The position numbers were made by a program, and so were the translations under genes. Shown here piece after piece: positions 1 to 9,761 of a stretch of 35,318 bases of DNA (its first letter is position 1; each line of letters starts with the position of its first letter). This stretch comes from Saprolegnia diclina VS20 (lineage: Eukaryota; Oomycota; Saprolegniomycetes; Saprolegniales; Saprolegniaceae). The notes beneath the pieces were generated by a model. The model searched no databases and was not told the origin of the DNA. It saw nothing but the letters and a program-made list of their open reading frames with translations. The DNA lies in contig NW_008246073.1 of the NCBI RefSeq assembly GCF_000281045.1, positions 630,595 through 665,912 on the forward strand. Reading direction: 5' to 3'.

Positions 1-959
1 CATCTCATCTCGGACAAAGAGCGTCGGCGCAAACTCCCCGTACCCTTGAAAAAGGCGTTGAAGTGCGCTCGTATCGATGGGGCGACCACTTGGTGTGGCG
101 AGGAGATCGTGCGCGTCCTTGTCGGTTAAGGGGACTCCGAGCTCCGTGGTCCAGGGCCATGTCGACCACGGCGGGTGGCCTACAGTGTCGACTCGGCATG
201 AAAACCAAGAACACATCGATGAGGCACACTATTACCTTGCATGGCCGAGTTCGGTTTGGCAAACCAAGTGTCCGCTGCACCCAGCGTGCGTGCAACATCG
301 AGTACGTGTCGCAACGACAGCTCGAGCACCGTTTGCGTCGGCGCGACAAATGCCACGAGCTCATCACCGGGCGGCGGTGCGACGAGTGCGATCGGTAGAG
401 CCAGGTCCGAAAGGTCGAGCGGCGCGTTGCCGGCTTGGAAGAAGCGGTGCAAGACCACTTCCGTGACTTCACGAACCATGCGTAGCGGGGCCGTCTCTAA
501 CGGTTGGTTGTGGAACGGTCGGAGCGCGTAAGCAGCGATCGTGACCTCGTGCAGCGTCGCCTCGGTGACCGAGATGTACACTGGTGCGTCGCGGCCGGTT
601 GTCACGCTGAGCGAGCCGCCGGCCGCGTCGGACCACGTGCACTTGGTGACAACACCATACGCCCACCGCCGGTCGTCGTGGGGAAGTGCAAGACAGACGT
701 ACGACCAAATGTACGTTTGAACGCCCGAGTCGGCTTCGTTCTTTGTGACGCGCTCCAAGCCGAGAGTCTCGAGTTCCGCGGACGAGAAGAGCTTGAAGTT
801 GAGCGTATGTGGCTTGCGTAGCCAAGTCTTGATCGTGCGCCCAGACAACACGGGCGTGACGCGCGTCGTGTCTCCCTTGCACTCGGCAGTGACATAGATG
901 GGATGGGGCGCGTCGAAAATGTGCGTCGTCCACAACTCGTAGCGCACCTCGGTCGCCAT
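1..959 (-). pseudogene. CRN-like P-loop NTPase family, partial left-edge copy
   Basis: This is the N-terminal part of a crinkler (CRN)/RHS-like protein, a paralogue of the complete copy at 1371-3761. Shared blocks include the PVLSGR segment, a WAYG..V..C.W stretch, YALRPF, and a later block ending in an xDTSAL.RLF motif. The first ATG on the minus strand is at 959. Similarity to the complete copy continues to the left edge but not in one uninterrupted frame, so the copy is either spliced or carries about one break. The P-loop and nuclease parts would lie beyond the edge. The two copies stand head to head with about 410 bp between their starts, as expected from a local inverted duplication. 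The family assignment rests on the paralogue. Recent origin is inferred from the retained long reading frame and GC-rich third positions. Confidence 0.6.
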
Positions 960-1370
960 GCGCAAGATCGCAAATACGCGTTTTGCACGGCAGTCTTTTT
1001 AATCCATATTTATATTTTCCTGAAGATAACAATACTAAATCACTGTTTGGTTTGCTCATCGTCGAATTATTAATCTGAAATCCTGTGACAAATGAAATCT
1101 CGTCATTTTGTTTTCATTACACTTTGCATTTTGTATGGGATACGTAGTCCAAGTCTATTGTGGCGTCTTCAACTCACAACCAACTCGATGACGTCATCAT
1201 GCCTTGATGGCTGCGGCAATTGTCCGGCTGCCACGTCACCAAGATCTCGCTGCTGGGACGCGGGCAGCGACGCGGGAGGGATACGGAACACTTTATACCG
1301 TTAGTCTCGATACATCAACCGCAACACGCCAGAAATCCCGTTGACCAAGTACCAGATTCGATTTGGCACC
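960..1370. other. gap between divergent CRN-like copies
   Basis: About 410 bp separate the two divergent starts. The stretch is more A/T-rich than the flanking genes, particularly near 1000-1150, and has no frame with coding character. It probably holds the promoters of both copies. No repeat or RNA gene was seen. Confidence 0.5.
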
Positions 1371-3761
1371 ATGGCGTACAAGAGCCTCACGACAGTCGCA
1401 CCCTTTTACGCGCTAAAGCCCCAATTCTGCATTTGGGACAAAGTCTACGTCAAGTGTTCGCCACTGGATCTCCCGCCCAACTCTATCTCCATGCGATCGT
1501 GGCTCGTGACGCCCGTGCTCTCGGGCCGCAATCGCGAGCCGGCACGCAAAACATTTCTTGCGACTATAAGCTTCCAGAAATCGGAAAATGATATGACCAA
1601 GGAGTACCGTCCGTTTGCCACGAGCCAGGAGCAGGCCGAGTCGGGCGTCGGGACCTACCTCGGGACGTACATTTGCTTTGCCCACGAGGGCAAGTGGGCC
1701 TACGGTCTCGTAGTCGACTGCGTCTGGTCGACTTTGAGTGGCTACAACCTTTTGGCCAAGACGTGTCGCGGCAATTGCTATGTCCCAGTCAGTGATGCTA
1801 CCTTGTGCGCGCTGACAGCCGCGGGCTACGCGCTGCGTCCGTTTGACGACCTTCTCGTCTCGTCGCATTCCGTGGCCGATGTCAAGACAGCGACGGAGGC
1901 GGTCGCACTCCACTTTCTAACCCGAGACCGTCATGCGCCGCTCGACTTTTCGCAGCTGGAGTTGCCTTGCGCCCCAACGACTCCGCCCTCGGGTAGCACG
2001 CTTCTTCCTTGCGTGCTTCGTTTCGGGCTCGGCGAGATGGCTGTGGACCGCGTACTGGACCAAGTGCACGCTTACTACACCCAATACAAGAAGCACATCA
2101 ATGTACTTGCAGGGGGCAATTACAACTCGGACAGTAAGAGGAGTTGCGTTCCCGCATATCTCACGTTGCACTTAGACATGCCAACCAACCTGCCATCGAT
2201 GGCCTCTGTCGTGCCATACTACGAAGGCACCGTTTTGGCCAACGTCGACGCTCCCGACCTTTGCGCGATCCAAGCTGGCGCCACCGCCGACACGAGTGCG
2301 CTCCATCGCCTCTTTGATGGGTTTGGCGACTGTCCCTTGCTCGTCTACGTGCGCAAGGAGATGCGAATGGTGTGGGATCTCTTGCTGGCCAACGTTTTGT
2401 CCACAAAGGCGTCGACGAGCCTCGAGGCCGCCGCCCTGCGCGCTGTTCAAAGCCATGTCATCACGCTCCACAGCCCGTGGCGCCTGCCAAACGCCGCGAT
2501 CGTGCGTCGTGCAGTGCTAGTAGGCTCGCCAGGTGTCGGCAAGTCGGTGCTCCTCGTCCTCTTTTGCGCTTACCTTGCGGTCCACCACGACTACTACGTC
2601 TTTCTCTCGCGCGCAATTCCCGGTGAACCCTCCTCTCCCGACGCCATCGTTTGCTTCCGCGGCCGCCACGTCACCAAGCAAACCGACCACTTGCGCCAAG
2701 AAATACTTGCGGTCTTTGACGCGTTCAAGCGCGAGGCCGTCGCTCGAGGCAAGCAGCTTTTCGTTGTCGGCGACGGGTACAGCCAAGTCGACATTGACAC
2801 GGTGGCGCCATTGGCGAGCATCTTTGGGCCTAGCGACCTGCTCTCGGCCGCTTCGTACAAGACGCACGACACGCGATTGGTCGTGACAGTGCCGGCGTGG
2901 ACCAAGGAGACCCTCGAAAAGGTGGCCTCCGAAAACGACCTCTGTCAACGGACGCTGGACGAGCGCCACGCAGTGTCTGGTGGCGATGTGCGCACGTTTA
3001 TCGCGGCACCCAATGTCGCGCCACCAAGCGCAACGCTCGAGGCGATCGAAGGCCTCGTACGTGGCAGCGCGCTAGCCATGTCTGTGGATGCGCTGCAGCA
3101 CGTGTACATTGCCGACACGGCTATCTACAAGCACTATGTGGACGCGATCTACCGCCGGACGATCGCCGACACGACGTTTGTCCAGCAGTGTTTGGTCGCC
3201 GAGGCGTCGATGCCGACATTTGCGTCGGTGGTGCAGTGGGCCGAACGATCGGAGCACGTCGAGCTCTGCACATCGCTTCAATCTGCGTTTGTGCATGCGC
3301 TGGCGCGCAATCGCAAGCTCCAGCTTTGCATCGAACACAAGACGTCGGTGAAGCGCTTTGCTGTGGACGCCGAGTGGTTGATCGTGGCGGCACCGGTCTC
3401 GGAGCCGGACGGTCTGGCATATCTCAGTGGTGACTTGAGCGACAAGACGTACTGGTACCCCGGGCACGCGGTGTGCCCCGGCGTCGATGCAATCCTTGTC
3501 CACAGTGGGTGGGTGTACTACCTCCCGACGAGAACAACGAGTCGTCCGATTCCGGCCTTCGAGTCGTTTGCACTGGCGAGCGTCCAAGCAGCCATCACGT
3601 CCAACACGACGCTGGCCACGTACGAGCACGCTGATGTGCTGCTCTTGCAGTCGCCAGCCAAGTGGTCGGGTCAGCTTGAAGGCAAGGTCGTTGCGACCCT
3701 GGGGGCTAAAACATCGGGACGACGCGTCGCGAATCGGGGACATGCGTGTACCCTTCACTAA
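1371..3761 (+). CDS. CRN/RHS-like P-loop NTPase with nuclease-like C-terminus
   Basis: The product is a 796-residue protein with no introns, starting at the first ATG of the frame. Residues 1-370 form a family N-terminal region also present in the copy at 1-959. A Walker A motif, GSPGVGKS, lies near residues 385-392 and is followed by hydrophobic VLLVLFCAYLAV. Near residue 480 is FVVGDGYSQVD, then LLSAASYK..DTRLVVTVPAW, which matches the CRN-family core (LATSxQY..plW). The C-terminal section has a VCPGVDAIL..YYLPTRTTSRPI stretch. It resembles the PD-(D/E)xK-like end of CRN/RHS proteins, where a Gln usually precedes the Thr; here that position is not Gln. No secretion signal or LFLAK-type translocation motif is visible. 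The CRN family includes oomycete host-directed effectors and mobile-element-associated NTPases; which role applies is unknown. The gene looks whole. Confidence 0.7.
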   Translation: MAYKSLTTVAPFYALKPQFCIWDKVYVKCSPLDLPPNSISMRSWLVTPVLSGRNREPARKTFLATISFQKSENDMTKEYRPFATSQEQAESGVGTYLGTYICFAHEGKWAYGLVVDCVWSTLSGYNLLAKTCRGNCYVPVSDATLCALTAAGYALRPFDDLLVSSHSVADVKTATEAVALHFLTRDRHAPLDFSQLELPCAPTTPPSGSTLLPCVLRFGLGEMAVDRVLDQVHAYYTQYKKHINVLAGGNYNSDSKRSCVPAYLTLHLDMPTNLPSMASVVPYYEGTVLANVDAPDLCAIQAGATADTSALHRLFDGFGDCPLLVYVRKEMRMVWDLLLANVLSTKASTSLEAAALRAVQSHVITLHSPWRLPNAAIVRRAVLVGSPGVGKSVLLVLFCAYLAVHHDYYVFLSRAIPGEPSSPDAIVCFRGRHVTKQTDHLRQEILAVFDAFKREAVARGKQLFVVGDGYSQVDIDTVAPLASIFGPSDLLSAASYKTHDTRLVVTVPAWTKETLEKVASENDLCQRTLDERHAVSGGDVRTFIAAPNVAPPSATLEAIEGLVRGSALAMSVDALQHVYIADTAIYKHYVDAIYRRTIADTTFVQQCLVAEASMPTFASVVQWAERSEHVELCTSLQSAFVHALARNRKLQLCIEHKTSVKRFAVDAEWLIVAAPVSEPDGLAYLSGDLSDKTYWYPGHAVCPGVDAILVHSGWVYYLPTRTTSRPIPAFESFALASVQAAITSNTTLATYEHADVLLLQSPAKWSGQLEGKVVATLGAKTSGRRVANRGHACTLH

Positions 3762-4362
3762 ACCTAACAAGATTGCAATTTGAGCTGTCAACCTTTTTTA
3801 AGATAGAGGGGGGTCGCATAATCGAATGAGAAGAATTGCTTGTCAGCGCACGTTAGAACGAGGTGACATCTATGAGCGAGCATCTTGCCTTTCGACTGCT
3901 CCAGAGGAAAGAAGACAGAGTATATCCCTGACTGTCGCCTCGATAAGCGAGATGCCTGCGCAGAGGAAGACCCGCATCTGGTCCAGAACAGAGTCAGCAA
4001 GAACGCTGTTTGCACCGAAAGTTTGTACTACGTCAAGTGTGTATTACCGCAGCTATGCTAATGCAGCAGTCACCACCATTTCTTGCCGCGAAGCCAGAGC
4101 GTCGCCCATCTTCAAAGAGGCACACCATCCAAGTTGCTGATTCTTCGAATGCCTCGCCCTTGACTCTTGGTCTCGTTTCGTAGTCGCAAGCGATCATCAG
4201 TATTATTTGCAAGGTCGTCGCACATCTCGAGGTTGCAGTAGCCAATGCAGACAACTCTGACGAGAAGTGTTTGTGGGTCGAATAAACAACACACATATTC
4301 TTGTTTTGGTTTGATGGCCCAATTACCCCGATAGCGTTAAAATTAGACAAGTGTCGTTGACG
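3762..4362. other. non-coding gap
   Basis: This 600-bp A/T-richer stretch lies between the CRN-like gene and the cyclic-nucleotide-binding gene. No frame on either strand has convincing codon bias, domain motifs or splice-consistent continuation. It holds the 3' end of the former gene and presumably the promoter of the latter. Confidence 0.5.
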
Positions 4363-6383
4363 ATGCGGAATGCCAAGGCCTCGGTGCGCCCGTCGTCATC
4401 CCGTCTCGCTCAGCGTCGTTGTCTGCGCGTAGATCCAGGTGTGCGCACAGTCGCTCCAAGCACGCTTTGCGCTGCGAAAGATGCTCATGCGCGGCCAAGA
4501 TCTCTCGCACGTACGCCCAATCGCCCGCCGATGCACCGAGGACGATGTTGAAATAGCAACAAATGGAGTTTGTCGTCAAGTACCTCCAGCAAGAGACATC
4601 AATCCACCGGTTGGGATGGTGGCAGCTCTTGACGCACACAGAAAAGTTCCAGCCTCGGCTTGTTTCGTCGCTCGAATTCTTATTGGCGTAGGCTCGCGCT
4701 GGCGCAAGAAGTGACCTTGAAGACGATCGAGAAAGGCAAGCGCGTCACGATCCTCACCCGCGCCAACAACGAAGCTAACGTCGTCTTACGCGGCCGCGCC
4801 GAGTGCTTCGTACTGCAGACAGCGTGTCATGACGATGTATGCTAGCGCCTTGTTTGATGTAGCTGCTCGAGTCGCAGCAGTTCAAGCCGGTCATCAACAA
4901 CGATGGATTTGTCTTTGGCAATCTCAAGATCACAAACACCACGTACTCAGACGCTAACCCCGCGGGGTGGGCCGCCGAGGCACCGGAAATGCATCTCTGC
5001 CCATACCAAAAGGTGTTCGCCTGATCACGTATTGCATGTATGAGCTACGCATAGGTGGTGCTGGTGGGGCCCGCCGACTACTTGATCGTCACGGCCAACT
5101 TCACCATCAACGGCGCTGTGCAAAAAGTGGCCAACGTGACCAAGTGAATTCCATGCACAAAAAGACACTCGTCCGACGTTTTTGTTGCAACTAGAAACCA
5201 CGGCCTCGCTCGCTACGGCTTGGACGCCCTATCGCCCTTTGCCCGGCTCCACACCTACGACGCGGGCTGCCACATTGTCCGCCAAGGCGACGCCAAGTCG
5301 TACCTCTACTTTATCACGTCGGGGGCGTGCAAAGCTTCGTACAAGGACCCGTCGGTGGTTGACGGACCGGACGACCGGTCGTTTGCGCTCGCCAATGCCA
5401 ACGGCGTCGACGTCGCGCTACTGGGTCCGCAGGTACCCTACTTGTCTCGCGTGACTATGCACTCTTTTTGCGTGCTGTAGTCGTACATTGGGGACATTGC
5501 CTGTCTCTTTGACTTGCCCGAACCCGTCACCGTGACTTGTCTCTCGGACGTCGACGTGGTCTACTTCAACTTGCAAGAGCTCTACGACGTGCTGAAAACC
5601 TCGGACGACTTGAAGCGACGTGCGGTCGTGCCGCCCTAACGTTTCGTTGATGTCGATTTCACATGCTTAGGGCTTGTCGTCGTTGCTCACCAGACGCTCG
5701 CCTTTGTTCTCGAACGCATGGGCTTCCTTCTCGGCGACAAATGGACGACAGAGTCGCCAAGCTTTAATGAGCTCCAAACGTTCTTGAGCCATCACACCTG
5801 TACCGGATCTGGACACTTGCACTAGGGTTGATGATAATGGTGATGCTAGTGCCTTACTTGCCGCCGTACGAAGACGAGGCAAAAAGACCATTAAGTGCAG
5901 CCAAGAGCAGCGGCAACAACAACCGGAGCGAGACGCCGAGCGCACTGGACACGACGCCGCGTTCGGCGATGCTGGCGCAATTCCAGCACGTGTACGCGAA
6001 TGCCAAGCTCGTCGTCGTTGGCACTGTTTTGCTGCGTAGCAACATGGCAGCGGTCGAGCCCATTGAGCCGACGCGCGATATGCTCGTGGCCATGCACAGC
6101 ATGCACTCGACGTTCCGGACCAAGTCGTTGGCGTCGCACGGGTACGCCTTGGTGCACCCATCAGCGCCCGCCATCCACAGCAGCGAACTCCCTCTCAAGA
6201 CTGCCCAGCACAAAGCGCATTTTTTGTTTCCAACCATGACCAAGCAGCGCCAGTACCACGGGCGGTACGTTCTCTCTGTCCACAACAATATACGATCTGT
6301 GATGCGCGTGTAGGACGCTGCCGCTAATTGAAAAGTGCCAAAGCCTCGAGACCCTGTACTTGCATACACCAGCCAAGTTATGA
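4363..6383 (+). CDS. protein with tandem cyclic-nucleotide-binding folds
   Basis: I reconstruct 11 exons with introns 4384-4432, 4511-4556, 4646-4691, 4810-4862, 5013-5054, 5144-5194, 5433-5480, 5620-5670, 5800-5849 and 6265-6313. The CDS closes at 511 aa. After a helical N-terminus, residues ~70-160 resemble a degenerate cNMP-binding fold (KGKRVTI...VVLRGRAE). Residues ~190-300 form a clearer one: FARLHTYDAGCHIVRQGD, YLYFITSG, then GDIACLFDLPEP in place of the usual phosphate-binding cassette. That cassette normally reads GE.aL....R.A; here the Glu is Asp and the Arg is missing, so cAMP binding is doubtful. A 200-residue C-terminal region of unknown fold follows. No kinase or channel domain is present. 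The first two exons rest only on splice signals and frame, so the start is less certain than the rest. A regulatory or scaffold role is inferred. Confidence 0.68.
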
Positions 6384-6624
6384 AATGAACCCTCGGTTGT
6401 CTCCAGAACCAGACTTGAAGTCTTGCAGCCACATCTGAAGGTTGATTCAGATCCAGAACGATAGATGTACCCACACGGCCCTAGCCACTGGTCAAGGTCC
6501 TTGGCCCACGGACTCAGGGAAGGACGTGCAATGTGGGACTTTGGCCGGACACTGGTGTCGATGTACAATACATGTTGGTTTAAGTTATAAAATAAAATGC
6601 ACGTGAAGACTGTTGTGTCTTGGC

Positions 6625-8124
6625 TCAGAGATCCATGCATGAAAACGCTTGGGTCTCGTCGGCCAGCGCGTGTTGCTCTTCGGGGTGCTCGACCCAATAT
6701 AGCCGCCAGAAAATGCGCGATGCCATCGCAATGGCAGCGTCCGCGAGCTCCGTCGAGTGCAGTGCCTTCCAGCGCGTCGCCTGCAGTTGGCGGACCAGTG
6801 CAGACCGGAGTACTTGGCGCGCGATTGGGTTGGCCACCAGCGCCGCGTCGATCCAGGCCACCCGGCGTGCTTGCACACGGCGCTTGAGCTCGACGAGCGC
6901 GTGTTTGCGGAAACGAGCTCGCGTCTGGTACCGACGGACGGCCACCACAAGCGCTGAGATCGAAGCCTCGTGACGCGTCGTGAGTTGACGCATCTTGGCC
7001 TCCAGCACGGCTTTGGGCCAGTTGAATGCTGCGCCGCAAAAGCAGTTGACCGAGTCGCACCCGTCGCCCTTGACGAGCGGAAGCGCGCAGCTCGGACAGG
7101 CGACAATGTCGTGAACGCGGCTGAGGGCGCCCGCGACACACTCGCTGCCATGGTGGTGACCCGCAGTTTGGCACGCAAAGCACACGTCGACAGAGCAGCA
7201 GAGCGTCTGAATGAACGGGTTGTGCTGCACGAGGCGTAGGAAGAGCGCACCCTGACGCTCTTTGTCCGCCGTGCACCGCAGCAGCTTGCGCTTGACGTCA
7301 ATAGCGTCCTGACCGCTAAAGGTGGTGTCCACAAACGCGACAAGATCCGCAACCGAGGCTTCGTGCTCGCAGAAACGTTGATGGGCGTCGAGGAGCGCCG
7401 GTAGGTGCATCTCGAGCGCCGCTGGCAGCTCCAACGGATCCGACGACGGCGTCGGCAACTGGCTGTGATCCGAGTGGCACGACGGACACTTCATCGTGCA
7501 TGCGCCTGCAACTTTTCGGTCATACAAGGCAAGGCTCTCCACGATGCTCGCCTTGGCTGCTTGCTTGGCGGCGATCCAGCTGGCGGCTGCGTCGCTTTCG
7601 GGATCATGAGCCTCAACACTGGATTCGGTCCGTGTCTCGTCCAGCGCAGAAGAACTCGCATCGTTGAAGAGTGCATCGAGTTGCAACTGAAAGCGGACGG
7701 TGCTCATGGGCGTAACACACACAGGACACGGCAGCTTGGTCAAGACACCAAAGATCGCGTCGCGCGCTCGGACGTCCAAGAAGCCAGCGATACATGTGGG
7801 ACACAGGCGCGCCGGGCAGTCGACGCGACAGATGCGAGCGACGAGGCTTGTGCAGTCGACGTCGTCCATGCATACGTCGCAGACAGCCGTGTCGGGCACC
7901 GACACTGGCGTGGACGGGCCCGACGTTCCGTCCGTCGAAGCCGACGAAGCGCAGTCGATCTCAAGGTTCTTGACGCTCAGCGTCAGCACATTCTCATCTT
8001 CAAGGCAAGCACGTGCGTCCATCATCTCCAAATCTGGAATGCTGCCGCGCTCCGGCGCCACAAATATGGAAAGTTCCTGTGAATGATGGTTGCTAAAGGC
8101 GTGTTCCTCGTTCTGCCACGTCAT
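6625..8124 (-). CDS. RBR-type E3 ubiquitin ligase
   Basis: This single-exon gene encodes 499 aa from the first ATG in frame. RING1 is at residues ~82-136 (CDVC...CPARLCPTC...PCPVC). A central Cys-rich section contains KCPSC near 213 and a VCFACQTAGHHHG cluster near 312-325, fitting a stretched in-between-RING region. RING2 is at ~343-369, with CPSC, GDGCDSVNC and FCGAAFNW. In RBR ligases the Cys after the GG/DG pair accepts ubiquitin as a thioester; here it is about Cys356. RBR enzymes take ubiquitin from an E2 onto this Cys and then pass it to a substrate. A long basic, helical tail (~380-480) follows and may bind a partner. The RING1-RING2 distance of ~200 residues is longer than in HHARI or Parkin. 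The gene is divergent from the CFAP418 gene. Confidence 0.8.
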   Translation of the reverse strand: MTWQNEEHAFSNHHSQELSIFVAPERGSIPDLEMMDARACLEDENVLTLSVKNLEIDCASSASTDGTSGPSTPVSVPDTAVCDVCMDDVDCTSLVARICRVDCPARLCPTCIAGFLDVRARDAIFGVLTKLPCPVCVTPMSTVRFQLQLDALFNDASSSALDETRTESSVEAHDPESDAAASWIAAKQAAKASIVESLALYDRKVAGACTMKCPSCHSDHSQLPTPSSDPLELPAALEMHLPALLDAHQRFCEHEASVADLVAFVDTTFSGQDAIDVKRKLLRCTADKERQGALFLRLVQHNPFIQTLCCSVDVCFACQTAGHHHGSECVAGALSRVHDIVACPSCALPLVKGDGCDSVNCFCGAAFNWPKAVLEAKMRQLTTRHEASISALVVAVRRYQTRARFRKHALVELKRRVQARRVAWIDAALVANPIARQVLRSALVRQLQATRWKALHSTELADAAIAMASRIFWRLYWVEHPEEQHALADETQAFSCMDL

Positions 8125-8578
8125 GCGAGAGAGTGCTGGTCGTATATCCAAACTGGTGGCGATGGTGTCTTCGACGTTTGCTCACTCTTCAAGAGAGAGA
8201 GACGTACCTTCAGGGTGCTACCATGGGTGATGGAAGAGCCTCATGTGCGTCGTTGCACTAGTACAGTATACGTTTGGGCAAGCGAAGACGATGAAGAAAT
8301 GACCAACGAGCTCACTTTTCTAATTGCGCAGCAGCTACAGCTCTATCCGAAGCAGGGAATAGGACAACAGAGTATACGCTAGCTGTATCTTCATTGTCGT
8401 CTCCTGTGGAAGGCTGGCTGGCATACTGTCGAGTCCAACTCAGAACTATGCGATTGAGAGTCGAAGCTGCGTGTCGGTAAATCAAGTGTAGCCGGAAATT
8501 CAACGACCGTAGGATGGACATGAACGACTCAGCGGCGCTATAATTAGCTGCGGCTCGCGTGGCAGTTGGCAATTAGCA
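8125..8578. other. divergent promoter region
   Basis: About 450 bp lie between the starts of the minus-strand RBR ligase and the plus-strand CFAP418 gene. Short open frames are present, but none has motifs or codon bias, so I read this as a shared upstream region. Confidence 0.45.
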
Positions 8579-9380
8579 ATGGACTTTGAAGACTTGTTGA
8601 ACGAAGTCGAGTCGGCCGTGCGCGGCACGGGCACGCCCGTGAAGCCAACGACAGCGTCGTCGTATACATCCTCCAAGCCATTGTCTACGTACTCATCCTC
8701 GTCGACCTCTTCGACGGTGAGTGCTCCCAAGCCAGCACCGACGTCGTCTTCCAAGAGCCGCATGCAATCGGACCTCGATGACCTGCTCGACCTTGTCGCC
8801 GAGCCCGAGGTCGCGACTTCCGCCAAGAAGGCGGCGCCGAGAGAGTTCCAATCAGGCAGCTCGAAAAAGTAGCGGACGCCGCTTGTTTTGGACTCAGCGT
8901 ACAAAGTAGATGCACGAACGTCGCGCTCGCCGGCACAGCACTCAAGCACGGCCAGCACGTGAGCGCGGTCAACGCTGCGTACTACTGCCAGTGCTCTCCG
9001 AATCGGAAACGCAGTCTCTTTTGGTAGTGCGTGCTCCAACCTGCGCTGCAACGACTGCGACTTTACCGTCGTTCAGTTCACCAACACGTACCTACTACTA
9101 CAGCATCACTTCGATCGCTGACGATCGTATCGTCGCTGCTTTAGGCGATGGCACGCATCCGCCGACTACATGTTTTTCCGAGAAAACGTGCCCAACGAAG
9201 CCAAGCTCCGAGCGAAAATGGAGCCCTCGTCCGGTACCGATAGACGCCATTGACACCAAAAGCAGCAAGCGCACGTGCGTAGGATGCATTGCGTACGCCT
9301 GCCAGTGCAAGTGGCTCAGCGTCTCGGACAAAACGACGCCCGAGCGCGAGCGTGTCAAGTGGTGCTGCGCCGGCCACTAG
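8579..9380 (+). CDS. CFAP418: CFAP418 (C8orf37) homologue, ciliary protein
   Basis: Five exons (introns 8869-8909, 8979-9027, 9088-9144, 9234-9282) give a 201-aa protein, close to the 207 aa of human CFAP418. The N-terminus MDFEDLLNEVES matches the conserved acidic D(E)LLDEVE start. A Ser/Thr-rich linker and a second DLDDLLDLV acidic helix follow. The conserved C-terminal half shows CSNLRC..CDF, then DYMFFRENVP..KLRAKM, then AYACQCKW, and ends WCCAGH; human has AYACQCSW and WVCGKH. In animals the protein is linked to photoreceptor and ciliary membranes, and loss causes retinal dystrophy and Bardet-Biedl-like disease. Its presence fits an organism with flagellated zoospores. Exon joins were chosen because each restores the conserved alignment and frame. 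Assignment is strong. Confidence 0.9.
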
Positions 9381-9761
9381 CAACCCAAACCTCGAAAGTC
9401 AGAAGACCCTGAATATACATAATTCCGAGACTAGAACCATATAGCAATGGACCGAGTCGCGACCTACGGGGTTTGCTTCCATCGGAAATCAACGTTGGGC
9501 CACCTCAACTCGGTCGTGTGTTCGCCCCATTCAAGTATCCTAAAAGAATCCAGTACCTCCATTATTCGCGCGGAAAAGGTCAACGATCACCCCGCCCAGC
9601 TTGCTCTGCGACCGAGCAACTTCCCACGTTCCTCATCCTAGCACGCTGCCCCTAGTATCTTCCTACTCACTTCATGGCTCGCATGACCATTGAGCGAGGT
9701 TACTTGGAACAAAGTCTCATTCATCACTCGACACCATGTACGTCACAAAAGAGAATACAGT
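9381..9761. other. convergent 3' gap
   Basis: This 380-bp stretch lies between two converging genes. It contains no frame with coding character and no recognisable repeat. It must hold both 3' untranslated regions. Confidence 0.5.

Noticed and set aside
4343-4639. Minus-strand frame with a natural-looking helical stretch
   Set aside because: The plus strand gives spliced exons that join in frame to the cNMP-binding gene, with introns of the usual size. The minus frame has no continuation.
5667-5794. Short minus-strand frame ending NDDKP
   Set aside because: The plus strand reads a better helix in frame with the cNMP gene after removal of introns 5620-5670 and 5800-5849.
6161-7276. Minus-strand frame of 371 codons overlapping the RBR ligase
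   Set aside because: It is a shifted frame of the RBR gene at one end and antisense to the cNMP gene's last exons at the other. No domain continuity is seen.
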